From contig NZ_CP108393.1 of assembly GCF_035961655.1 (NCBI RefSeq), positions 186,001 through 250,000 on the forward strand: DNA of 64,000 bases. Reading direction: 5' to 3'. Each line of letters starts with the position of its first letter. The stretch's first letter is position 1. This document shows, piece by piece, positions 32,386-39,914 of this stretch. Origin of the DNA: Streptomyces sp. NBC_01317. Lineage in GTDB: Bacteria > Actinomycetota > Actinomycetes > Streptomycetales > Streptomycetaceae. The notes under the pieces were generated by a model. That model was not told where the DNA came from. It saw nothing but the letters and a program-made list of their open reading frames with translations, and did no database searches. A program made the position numbers and the translations under genes.

Positions 32386-33132
32386 GTGGTGTTGAAGTGG
32401 TACGAGGACGAATCTCTCTGGTCCGACTTCGCTTCCACGATGTTCTCGGCCGACCGGGGTGAGACGGTGGCCGAACTCGTGAGCTCCTCCCCCCTCCTGG
32501 ACTTCCCGCCGGGCACCCGGGTCCTCGACCTGTGCTGCGGTCCCGGGCTGTTCCTCGTCCCGCTGGCCCGCCGCGGCTACGCCGTCACCGGGGTCGACCT
32601 CAGCCCGTCCCTGCTGGAGCGGGCCACGGGCGCGTGCGCGGAGGCGGAGGTCGACGTACGGCTCGTGCGGGCCGACATGCTCGCGTACGCCGATCCCGGC
32701 GCGTTCGACGTCGTGCTCAACGTCTTCACGTCGTTCGGCTACTTCGACGACCCCGAGGACAACCTCCAGGTGCTGCGCAACGCGTGGGCGAGCCTCGCGC
32801 CCGGCGGGCGGCTGCTGGTCGACGTGATGGGCAAGGAGGTGCTGGCAGGCTGGATCGGCCGGCCGCAGGCGGTCGACCTCCCGGACGGCTCGTACGTGGT
32901 GCAGCGTGACGTCGTCCTCGACAGCTGGCGCCGGCTGCGGACCGACTGGACGCTGGTGCGCGGCACGACGGCCCGTACCGCCTCGATCATCTCCTTCCTC
33001 TACAGCGGCGCCGAACTCCACGACCTGTTCGAGGCGGCCGGCTTCACCGATGTCGAGTGTTTCGGCGGCTTCGACGGCTCTCCTTACGACCAGCACTCCC
33101 GGCGCCTGATCGTCAGGGGGACCAGGAAATGA
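32386..33132 (+). CDS. Class I SAM-dependent methyltransferase
   Basis: 248 residues. Motif I is VLDLCCGPGLFLVPLARRGY, followed by GVDLSPSLLERA, an acidic residue motif RADMLAYADPGAFDVVLNVF and LAPGGRLLVDV. It methylates a small molecule or peptide at O, N or C; the substrate is not evident. GTG 32386 follows AGGAGGAGG. The stop overlaps the next ATG by 4 nt (ATGA). As first gene of a four-gene unit with a PLP enzyme, ATP-grasp ligase and exporter, it is likely a tailoring enzyme for the product. Confidence 0.85.
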   Translation: MVLKWYEDESLWSDFASTMFSADRGETVAELVSSSPLLDFPPGTRVLDLCCGPGLFLVPLARRGYAVTGVDLSPSLLERATGACAEAEVDVRLVRADMLAYADPGAFDVVLNVFTSFGYFDDPEDNLQVLRNAWASLAPGGRLLVDVMGKEVLAGWIGRPQAVDLPDGSYVVQRDVVLDSWRRLRTDWTLVRGTTARTASIISFLYSGAELHDLFEAAGFTDVECFGGFDGSPYDQHSRRLIVRGTRK

Positions 33133-34256
33133 GGGCCCGGGACGTCATGGCGCCGGACCTCGACTACGCCGTCGCCGCTCCCCCGGCGTCCGCGTCCGTA
33201 CCGGCGTCGGCCTCCGTGCCCGCACCCGTGCACGCGCACATCACCGACGCGATGAAGGCGCCGGACCTGATCAGGCTGGGCGACAACATCGTGCTGGCCC
33301 GGTTCGAGACGATGAAGGTGTACGCGGCGCTCGGCGCCGTCCGCGCCCTGCTGCGCGCGGGCCGGGTCGTCCCGGGCCAGACGCTCGTGGACAGTTCGAG
33401 CGGCATCTACGCGCTGGCCCTCGCGATGGCCTGCCACCGCTACGGCCTGCGCTGCCACATCGTGGCCTCCACGACCGTCGACGCGGTGATGCGCGCGCAG
33501 TTGGAGGTGCTCGGCGCGACCGTCGACCAGATGCCGCCGTCGAGCAGCCTGCGGCTGGACCAGGAGCGGCGGGTGCGGCACGTACGTCAACTGCTGGCGG
33601 AGCGGCCGGACTTCCACTGGATGCGGCAGTACCACGACCCCGTGCATTATGCCGGCTACGGCGAGTTCGCCGGTCTGGTCTCCGAGGCTCTGCCCGACGC
33701 CGAGCTGACGGTGGTCGGCGCGGTGGGTACGGGCGCGTCCACCGGCGGTCTGGTGCAGGCGCTGCGCGGGTCCGGGCGGTCGGTGCGGCTGGTGGGAATC
33801 CAGCCGTTCGGCAGTGTGACCTTCGGCAGTGAGCGGTTCAGCGACCCGGAAGCGATCATCGCGGGCATCGGCAGCTCCATCCCGTTCGAGAACGTGCGGC
33901 ACGAGCTGTACGACACACTCCACTGGGTGGACTTCCGCCATGCCATGGCGGGTGCGGTGGGCCTGCTGCGGGACCACGCGGTGTTCGCCGGGCTGTCCAC
34001 CGGGGCGGCCCACCTGGTCGCCTCGTGGGAGGCGGCCCTCGATCCCGGGCGGCAGCATCTTGTCATCGGCGCCGACACCGGACACCGGTACGCGGAAAGG
34101 GTGTTCGCCCGGCACGCGGAGGCGCTGGACCGGTCGTCGCTGCGGCCCCGGCGGATCACGGACCTGGACGAACTGCGGCCACCGTGGTCGGTGATGGAGT
34201 GGGCCGGGCGGGCCCACCAGGAGTCCGGCGCGACGCCGGCGGAGGAGGTCTCATGA
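33129..34256 (+). CDS. Cysteine-synthase-like PLP enzyme with an altered Asn loop
   Basis: 375 residues of fold-type II, close to cysteine synthase/cystathionine beta-synthase. The PLP lysine is probably Lys63 in ETMKVYAALG, and the cofactor phosphate loop is GAVGTGASTGGL. The loop that is SSGN in ordinary family members reads SSSGIYAL (residues 90-97): the Asn contacting the PLP ring is Ile here. A 45-residue Ala/Pro/Ser-rich N-terminus precedes the core. It could make a non-proteinogenic amino acid (for example a beta-substituted alanine) or catalyse elimination. ATG overlaps the methyltransferase stop; ATGA overlaps the ATP-grasp start. Confidence 0.8.
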   Translation: MRARDVMAPDLDYAVAAPPASASVPASASVPAPVHAHITDAMKAPDLIRLGDNIVLARFETMKVYAALGAVRALLRAGRVVPGQTLVDSSSGIYALALAMACHRYGLRCHIVASTTVDAVMRAQLEVLGATVDQMPPSSSLRLDQERRVRHVRQLLAERPDFHWMRQYHDPVHYAGYGEFAGLVSEALPDAELTVVGAVGTGASTGGLVQALRGSGRSVRLVGIQPFGSVTFGSERFSDPEAIIAGIGSSIPFENVRHELYDTLHWVDFRHAMAGAVGLLRDHAVFAGLSTGAAHLVASWEAALDPGRQHLVIGADTGHRYAERVFARHAEALDRSSLRPRRITDLDELRPPWSVMEWAGRAHQESGATPAEEVS

Positions 34257-35485
34257 CGGTGGTGGCGCTGGAGGCGCTGTCCTTCGGACTGGCCAGGACG
34301 GCCGCCGCCGCGGCGTCCGCCGGGCACCGGCTGTGCCTGCTCACCGGTGACCGGTCGGTCTACCGGCACGAGCTGGACACACTGCCGCCCGGTACGGCCC
34401 TGGACGTGGTGGACGTCGACACGTTCGACGTGGACGCCACCCGGCGGGCGTTCGCCGCCGTGCCCGGGGTCGCGGGGATCATCAACACCACCGACACGTG
34501 GAGTGTGCCGGCGGCGCTGCTCGCCGCCGAGTACCGGCTGCCGGGGCCCGATCCGGAGTCCGTACGGCTGCTGCGGGACAAGGCGCGGGTACGGGATCTC
34601 CTGCACGGCAAGGGCCTGGGCAAGAGCCCCGCCCTGCGGGTGGCCCCCGACCCCGCGAGCGCGGCGGAAGTGCTAGGTACGGTCGGCCTGCCGGTGGTCC
34701 TCAAGGACGCGTCGGGCACCTCGTCGCGTGACGTCTGGGTGGTGCGGGACGAGGAGGCGCTGCGCGCCGCGCTCGGCGAGGCGGGACAACGCGCCCTCAC
34801 CGGGGGGCTGTTCGCCGAGCCGTTCCTGTCCGGTCCGCTCTACAGCGCGGAGACGATCAGCTGGGACGGGGAGAGCCGGCTGCTGGGGGTGCTCAGCCGG
34901 CAGACCTCGCGGGAGCCCGCCGTACGGGAGGAGGCCGCGGCCTTCCCCGTCGTGTTCCCGCACGGCGGACTCGGCGAGATCGAGGAGTGGGTGGGGCGGG
35001 TCCTGCACACCGCGGGGCACCACAGCGGCTTCGCGCACGTCGAGTTCGTCCTCACCTCCGAGGGGCCGCAGCTGGTCGAGATCAACCGGCGGATCGGCGG
35101 TGCGCTGGTCGGTGAGGCGCTGTGCCTGTCACTGGGGACCAATGTGTACGAGGCCGTGATCGAGGTGGCGCTGGGTGTACGGCCCGCGCTGATGGACGCC
35201 CGCCTCGGACACACGGGCCCCGCCAGCGGCTTTGTCCTCGTGTACGCGGACCGGCCCGGCGTCCTGACCGGCTGGCGCGGGCTCGACGGGCTGGGCGACT
35301 ACCCAGGCTCGGTGCGGTGGTTCCCGACGCGGGCGCCGGGGGACACGGTGCGGTACGTGCACGACCAGCGCGGCTGTACGGGCATCGTGCTGGCGGAGGG
35401 CGCCACCGCGGAACTGGCGCTGCACCGGGCGCTCAGCGCCGCCGGGGGTGTGCGGGCCGTTGTCGCGGCCGACGACGGCCTGTGA
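34253..35485 (+). CDS. ATP-grasp carboxylate-amine ligase
   Basis: 410 residues. The N-terminal Rossmann-like domain is followed by the ATP-grasp fold: VVLKDASGTSSRDVWVV with the ATP-binding Lys and Gly/Ser loop, AEPFLSGPLYSAET, and the metal-binding HVEFVLTSEGPQLVEINRR with its Glu and Asn pair. Enzymes of this group (bacilysin BacD, carnosine synthase and the D-cycloserine ligase DcsG are known relatives) form amide or peptide bonds through an acyl phosphate. GAGGAGG precedes ATG 34253, which overlaps the PLP gene; the stop overlaps the MFS start (GTGA). It likely joins the PLP-enzyme product to a second amine or amino acid. Confidence 0.88.
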   Translation: MTVVALEALSFGLARTAAAAASAGHRLCLLTGDRSVYRHELDTLPPGTALDVVDVDTFDVDATRRAFAAVPGVAGIINTTDTWSVPAALLAAEYRLPGPDPESVRLLRDKARVRDLLHGKGLGKSPALRVAPDPASAAEVLGTVGLPVVLKDASGTSSRDVWVVRDEEALRAALGEAGQRALTGGLFAEPFLSGPLYSAETISWDGESRLLGVLSRQTSREPAVREEAAAFPVVFPHGGLGEIEEWVGRVLHTAGHHSGFAHVEFVLTSEGPQLVEINRRIGGALVGEALCLSLGTNVYEAVIEVALGVRPALMDARLGHTGPASGFVLVYADRPGVLTGWRGLDGLGDYPGSVRWFPTRAPGDTVRYVHDQRGCTGIVLAEGATAELALHRALSAAGGVRAVVAADDGL

Positions 35486-36822
35486 GGGCGGGGCCGGTGG
35501 CGGGGGCGGGTCCCGGCCATGGGGCCTCCGACGGGGATGAGCCCCGGGCCGGTGCGCGGCTCCGGTCGGGGCCCCGGTCGTTCCTGCTGGCTGCCTCGTT
35601 CCTGATCACGCTGGGCAGCTTCGCCGTCCTGCCGTACATGTCGGTGGTGCTGCACCAGCGGCTGGGTCTCGGCCTCGGCACGGTCGGTGTGGTGCTGGCC
35701 GTCGCCTCGCTGGTGCAGTTCTCCGGCGGGGTGGTGGGCGCGGCGCTGGCCCGGCGCATCGGGCTGCGGGCCACGATGCTGGTGGCGCTGGCGGTCCGTA
35801 CGGCGGGCTTCGCCGCGTTCGTGCCGGGGCTCGGCAGTCCGGTGGCGTCGGTCGGCGCGCTGTTCCTGGTGTCCTGCGGGGCGGCGTTGTATCTCCCGGC
35901 GAACAAGGCGTATCTCGTGGAGGGGGCGCCGGAGCGGGACCGGCCGCGGCTGCTGTCGGCGAGCGGTTCGGCGTTCAACGCGGGGATCGCGCTGGGGCCT
36001 CCGCTGGCGGCGCCCTTCGTGCTGAGTTCACCGGCCGCGCTGTTCACCGTGGTCAGTGTGCTGTTCGCCGCCGTGGGGGTGGGGCATCTGCTGCTCCCGG
36101 CGGTGGTCTCCCCCGAGGCCGCTCCGGACGAGGGCGCTCCGGACGAGGGCGCTCCGGAGAAGAGCGCTCCCGGCGTGAAGCCGGGTGCCGGGGACGGTGT
36201 CCTGCCCTTCCTCGTCACCGTCGTGAGCGTGTACGTCTTCATGTTCTTCCAGCACTACCTGGCGCTGTACGCGGTCCCCCGCACCTCGGCCTCCTTCTAC
36301 GGCGTCGTGCTGATGGCGTACGCGGGCCTCCTCGTCGTCGCGCAGCCGCCGCTGTCCCGGTGGATCGCCGGGCTCACCTACCCGGGCGCGATGCGGGTGG
36401 GGTTCGGCGCCATGGCGGCCGGGACGGCGGTCATCGGGACGGGCGGGTACGCGGGCATCGGGGCGGGGGCCGCGCTGATCTGCCTGGGTGAGCTGGTGCT
36501 CTTCCTCAAGAACGACCTGGAGGCCCTGGCCCGGTCGTCGGCGCCCCCGGCCACGGTCTTCGGCCGGCAGCGGCTGGCGGCGGGCATCGGGGCGTTCGCG
36601 AGCGGGGTGGTCGGCGGGCAGCTGTACGGCGTGGCCGAACAGGCGGGCTCCGCAGGGGCGTTCTGGGGCGTGGTGTCGCTCCAGTGCGTGGTGCTGCCCG
36701 TGGTGCTGACGGCGGCGGTGCGTCACCGGTACGGCGGGTCCGCCGCGCGGACCGGTGACGCACCGGGTGTCAGGCCGGTTGCCCGGCGAGGACCGCGCCG
36801 TCGGCCTGCCAGACCGAGGTGA
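35482..36822 (+). CDS. MFS transporter of the ATP-grasp operon
   Basis: 446 residues, about 12 membrane helices in two halves separated by a Pro/Glu/Asp-rich cytoplasmic loop with repeated APDEGAPDEGAPEK. The MFS loop-2 signature is present as ALARRIGLRATMLVALAV. GTG 35482 overlaps the ATP-grasp stop by 4 nt, so it is the last gene of the unit and the likely exporter (or self-resistance pump) of its product. Its tail overlaps the end of the convergent sigma-factor gene by 53 bp. Confidence 0.85.
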   Translation: MRAGPVAGAGPGHGASDGDEPRAGARLRSGPRSFLLAASFLITLGSFAVLPYMSVVLHQRLGLGLGTVGVVLAVASLVQFSGGVVGAALARRIGLRATMLVALAVRTAGFAAFVPGLGSPVASVGALFLVSCGAALYLPANKAYLVEGAPERDRPRLLSASGSAFNAGIALGPPLAAPFVLSSPAALFTVVSVLFAAVGVGHLLLPAVVSPEAAPDEGAPDEGAPEKSAPGVKPGAGDGVLPFLVTVVSVYVFMFFQHYLALYAVPRTSASFYGVVLMAYAGLLVVAQPPLSRWIAGLTYPGAMRVGFGAMAAGTAVIGTGGYAGIGAGAALICLGELVLFLKNDLEALARSSAPPATVFGRQRLAAGIGAFASGVVGGQLYGVAEQAGSAGAFWGVVSLQCVVLPVVLTAAVRHRYGGSAARTGDAPGVRPVARRGPRRRPARPR

Positions 36823-37441
36823 GGTCGCGCCGGGCCCGTGCGACGCGCGAACGGACCGTACCGACGGGGCAGTCGGCGGCGACGGCGGCCTCCGCGTAGG
36901 ACAGGCCGAGGAGTTGGGTCAGGACGAAGGCCTGGCGGCGCGGCCCGTTCATCGTGTCGAGGAGGTCGTACACCGCCACGCTCTCGTCGAAGCCGGGCAG
37001 ATGGCGTGGCTGGGCGCGCTCGGCGGCCAGTTGCCAGTCCGTGGTGTCGGCGACCCGGGGTCTCGCGGCGGCGCTGCGGTAGCGGTCGACGACGACACAC
37101 CGGGCGATCGACAGCAGCCAGGTCCTGGCGCAGGAGCGGCCGGCGAACTTGGCCAGGCCGGTCAGGGCCCGTACGTAGGTCTCCTGGGCCAGGTCGTCGG
37201 CGCCGGGCACGTCACCGCTGAGGTGGGCGACAAACCGCCGCACGTCGTCGTACGTGGCGCGGACGAAGTGCTCGGCGGCCTCCCGGTCACCGCGTCCTGC
37301 GGCCAGCGCCCAGGCGGTGACGCGGTCGTCCCGGTGGCTGTCATGGCGGGTGGTGGCACGGACGGGGGCGGGAACGGGCTTGACGGGCCGGGCAGTTGTG
37401 GGGGACATCGTGGGGGGAATCGTGGTCGGGGCAGTGAACAT
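36770..37441 (-). CDS. ECF (RpoE-type) sigma factor
   Basis: 223 residues. A 45-residue Thr/Pro-rich extension precedes region 2 (FVRATYDDVRRFVAHLSGDV; ADDLAQETYVRALTGL) and region 4 (RRQAFVLTQLLGLSYAEAAV; GTVRSRVARARRDL). It directs polymerase to specific promoters. No anti-sigma gene is adjacent, so regulation is unclear. ATG 37441 has AAGGA about 9 nt upstream, and ATG 37408 is an alternative. Neighbouring membrane genes (Met/His-loop protein and ferric-reductase-like protein) are plausible targets. Confidence 0.88.
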   Translation of the reverse strand: MFTAPTTIPPTMSPTTARPVKPVPAPVRATTRHDSHRDDRVTAWALAAGRGDREAAEHFVRATYDDVRRFVAHLSGDVPGADDLAQETYVRALTGLAKFAGRSCARTWLLSIARCVVVDRYRSAAARPRVADTTDWQLAAERAQPRHLPGFDESVAVYDLLDTMNGPRRQAFVLTQLLGLSYAEAAVAADCPVGTVRSRVARARRDLTSVWQADGAVLAGQPA

Positions 37442-37579
37442 CGCAAAGAGTCCTTCGCGTCCTCGTGGGCCGTCCCGGACGGGATCGGGCCCCCTCGGTG
37501 GCCGGGCTCCGGGCCGTGCGGGTCACCGGAGCGGGGCATGACGGTGTACTCCCCCGGCCGCGGGCGGACAGGCGCCGGC

Positions 37580-37600
37580 GGCCCGGCGGTGTGCCGGGCC
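37580..37600 (-). terminator. Hairpin downstream of the Met/His-loop membrane gene
   Basis: GGCCCGGC (37580-37587) and GCCGGGCC (37593-37600) form an 8-bp perfect stem with a 5-nt loop, 19 bp past the stop. Confidence 0.55.
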
Positions 37601-37618
37601 GTGAAGAGGCAGGGGGGT

Positions 37619-38314
37619 TCAGCGGCAGGACGGAAGGAGCGGTGGGCCACGCCGGGAGGCGGAGTCCAGCACGACACGACGGCCGGGGCGCCGTGGCGCC
37701 CGGTGCGGGACGGTGGGACGGGCGGCGGGCAGGCGGTGTCCGGCGGCGGGCCGGGACAGGACCCGCCAGGCCAGGCGGAGCGGGGAGCCGATGAACAGGG
37801 CCAGGCTGCGGGCGAGTTGGCCGACCGCGGTCTCGCCCCGCCACAGCCACCAGCCGCACAGCAGACCGGCGAGCAGGTGGGCGGCCGCCATGCCCGCGGT
37901 CGGGGAGTGACCGTCGTACGCCATCGTCAGCGCCATCAGGTCGGCGGACTCCGCGCTCATCTCCTGGTGCGCGTGGGCCATGCTCATCGTCATGCCGGAC
38001 CGGCCGCCACCGGAGGCACCGGCCGTCCCCGCCGTACCGGACGCCGGCAGACAGAGCGGAAGCACACCGAACAGGTAGTGCAGGACCGCCTGTCCGACCG
38101 CGGACGCGGCCACGACCACCGGGGCGCCGCGATCCCGGCCCGTCAGCCACCAGCCCGCGCCGAGCACCATCACGAAGGCGCCGCCCAGCGCGGGTAACGG
38201 AACGGGACCGCCCGAGCTGAGGGCGTGGCCGAGCCCGGACACCGCTACGCACACGGCAGCGAAGATCGCGGCACGTGTGAGACGGAGTGCGGGCCCGGCT
38301 CTCATGGCGGTCAT
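37619..38314 (-). CDS. Polytopic membrane protein with Met/His-rich loop and a TTA codon
   Basis: 231 residues with about four or five hydrophobic helices (FAAVCVAVSGLGHALSSG; LGGAFVMVLGAGWWLTG; VVVAASAVGQAVLHYLFG; GMAAAHLLAGLLCGWWLW). The loop at about residues 105-125 (GMTMSMAHAHQEMSAESADL) is rich in Met and His, typical of copper or haem handling. Codon 40 is TTA (38197-38195), the leucine codon read only by the bldA tRNA in Streptomyces, so its translation may be development-dependent. ATG 38314 (MTAM) is chosen with GAGTGG upstream. It is divergent from the ferric-reductase-like gene. Family not identified. Confidence 0.72.
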   Translation of the reverse strand: MTAMRAGPALRLTRAAIFAAVCVAVSGLGHALSSGGPVPLPALGGAFVMVLGAGWWLTGRDRGAPVVVAASAVGQAVLHYLFGVLPLCLPASGTAGTAGASGGGRSGMTMSMAHAHQEMSAESADLMALTMAYDGHSPTAGMAAAHLLAGLLCGWWLWRGETAVGQLARSLALFIGSPLRLAWRVLSRPAAGHRLPAARPTVPHRAPRRPGRRVVLDSASRRGPPLLPSCR

Positions 38315-38400
38315 CGTGCCACTCGCGCGGGAGCATCGGAAAAGGGCAGCCGATCCTGATACGTCGCCAGTTCGCCCGCTAAGAAAGGACAACACTTCCC

Positions 38401-38416
38401 TGTGATCCATGTCACA
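38401..38416. promoter_or_regulatory. Crp-type palindrome TGTGA-N6-TCACA
   Basis: TGTGATCCATGTCACA matches the E. coli CRP consensus half-sites and also the GTG-N6-GNCAC pattern I recall for Streptomyces Crp. It lies between the divergent starts at 38314 and 38512, within reach of both promoters. Confidence 0.65.
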
Positions 38417-38427
38417 CAACAGCGCGG

Positions 38428-38455
38428 GGAACTTTTCCGGTACGCGGGCCGACTC
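38428..38455 (+). promoter_or_regulatory. Possible ECF-type promoter GGAAC-N18-CGACT
   Basis: GGAAC (38428-38432) and CGACT (38450-38454) have the shape of an ECF promoter. It lies 58 bp ahead of the ferric-reductase-like start and could be read by the adjacent sigma factor. Weak evidence. Confidence 0.3.
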
Positions 38456-38511
38456 CTCGGGAGACGCGCGTGTCCCCGCTCCGCCCCACGCCACCGAGAA
38501 AGCCGTTACCC

Positions 38512-39558
38512 ATGAAGCCGACCCCAGCGCCCGCCGCCCCCGATCCGGCCGGCCGATCCGCAGAAGCCGACACGGCCGCGGAATCCGACACCGCCACCGG
38601 GTCCGACCCGACCGCCGAGGCGGCCGAGGCCGAACGTACCGCAGACCGCTCGCGGGGCCGGGTCACACTCCGCTCGGATCTGCGCGCCTCCATACCCGAC
38701 GGCCTGATCGCCCTGGTCCTGACCGCGGCGGTCTTCGCGCTGATCTACGCCCGTATCAAGGCGAAGACGTCCTCGACCGTGACCGTGATGCCGTTCATGG
38801 CCGACGCGGGCGGCTTCTGGATGTACTTCCTCAGCCAGGCCTTCGGCTGGACCGCCCTCCTGTGGGCGTGGACCACCGTCGTCCTCGGACTCCTGCTCGG
38901 GGGCTCCACACCCCGCTGGCTGCCGATGTCGGCCCCGCGCCTGGAACGTCTCCACCGCACCACGAGCCTCAACACGATCGCCCTGATCTTCGCCCATGCC
39001 CTGCTGTTCGCGGCGGAGTTGGTGCGCCACGACACCGCGCGCTGGAACTCCGCCGTCTACACCGCGTTCGTCGAGGCGTTCGTCCCGGGCGGGTACGACT
39101 CCGGGACCGGCGTGTGGGCGATGCCGATCGGGCAGGCCGCGCTCTACGTGGCGATCCCTCTCGGACTGCTCTTCTACGTCAGGCACCGGATCGGTCCCAA
39201 GACCTGGCGGGTCCTGCACCGCTTCGTGATCGTCGTGTACGTCCTGAGCGTGTGGCACGTCCTCCTCTACGGCACCAACGTCTGGTACGACGGGTGGTTC
39301 CGCACGACCGTGTGGCTGCTCCAACTGCCCATCGCCGCGCTCCTGCTGGTGCGCCTGCTGCTTCCCGCGCGACGCTCCGAGAAGCTGGCGCGGCCCGGTG
39401 CCCACACCGGCTCGGCGGCGGGCTGGGCCCTGCGGTTCACCGGCCGGTTCGCGGCGGCCGCCGTCATCGCGGCCCTGCTCGCCATCATGATCAGCGGCAG
39501 CGACGGCGGCCGCACGGTCCCCCCGGAGGACACCTCGTCCACCCACAACCACGACTGA
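38512..39558 (+). CDS. Ferric-reductase-like transmembrane haem protein
   Basis: 348 residues. A Pro/Ala/acidic cytoplasmic N-terminus (about 55 residues) precedes six or so helices of the ferric-reductase-like (YedZ/FRE) fold. Two helices each carry a His pair 13-14 residues apart, LHRTTSLNTIALIFAH and LHRFVIVVYVLSVWH, the usual bis-His haem ligands. It probably passes electrons across the membrane to iron or another acceptor; no flavin domain is attached, so a partner reductase is needed. ATG 38512 is chosen as start, with GAGAAAG upstream. It ends in a HNHD tail. Confidence 0.82.
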   Translation: MKPTPAPAAPDPAGRSAEADTAAESDTATGSDPTAEAAEAERTADRSRGRVTLRSDLRASIPDGLIALVLTAAVFALIYARIKAKTSSTVTVMPFMADAGGFWMYFLSQAFGWTALLWAWTTVVLGLLLGGSTPRWLPMSAPRLERLHRTTSLNTIALIFAHALLFAAELVRHDTARWNSAVYTAFVEAFVPGGYDSGTGVWAMPIGQAALYVAIPLGLLFYVRHRIGPKTWRVLHRFVIVVYVLSVWHVLLYGTNVWYDGWFRTTVWLLQLPIAALLLVRLLLPARRSEKLARPGAHTGSAAGWALRFTGRFAAAAVIAALLAIMISGSDGGRTVPPEDTSSTHNHD

Positions 39559-39594
39559 GGCGGGGGCGGTCGGGGCCCTCTCCCCACCCGTACC

Positions 39595-39807
39595 TCACGA
39601 TCCGCCTGGTACGTCCCGGTGGTCGAGGAGCCCGCCGAGCGCGGCGGCGGGGGTTGTCGCCGCCGCGTTCCGCTCGGACGCCGGGGACATCGTCGTGGTC
39701 CGTCCCGGCTGGAGCCGGTGCGGGGCGCCGGGGCGCCGGCCGAGCCCGACGATGACACGAGCGGCCTCGACGGGATCGCCGGGCCGGGCGTGGTTGCTGC
39801 GCAGGGC
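39595..39807 (-). pseudogene. C-terminal remnant of a short-chain dehydrogenase
   Basis: In this frame the peptide ALRSNHARPGDPVEAARVIV, followed by APHRLQPG, reads like the C-terminal 60-70 residues of an SDR oxidoreductase (typical pattern NGxQPGDPxKAAxAI...PxRLxLG). No Rossmann or YxxxK part is found upstream, where the AraC gene begins to overlap. It looks like a degraded fragment that used to sit next to the regulator. Confidence 0.5.
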
Positions 39808-39914
39808 ACACTCACGGCTCACCCCCACGGTCGCCGCCTCGTCGCCGACCGCCGCCTTCGCCCGCGTCGGGGAACGCGAGCGCAGTGCGGTGGTGTCGCG
39901 GGCGGTCGTTCGGC

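Noticed and set aside
32349..32463. Short GTG frame of about 37 codons just before the methyltransferase
   Set aside because: It has AAGGAG very close to its GTG, but the product is Arg/Glu-rich noise and overlaps the methyltransferase start in another frame.
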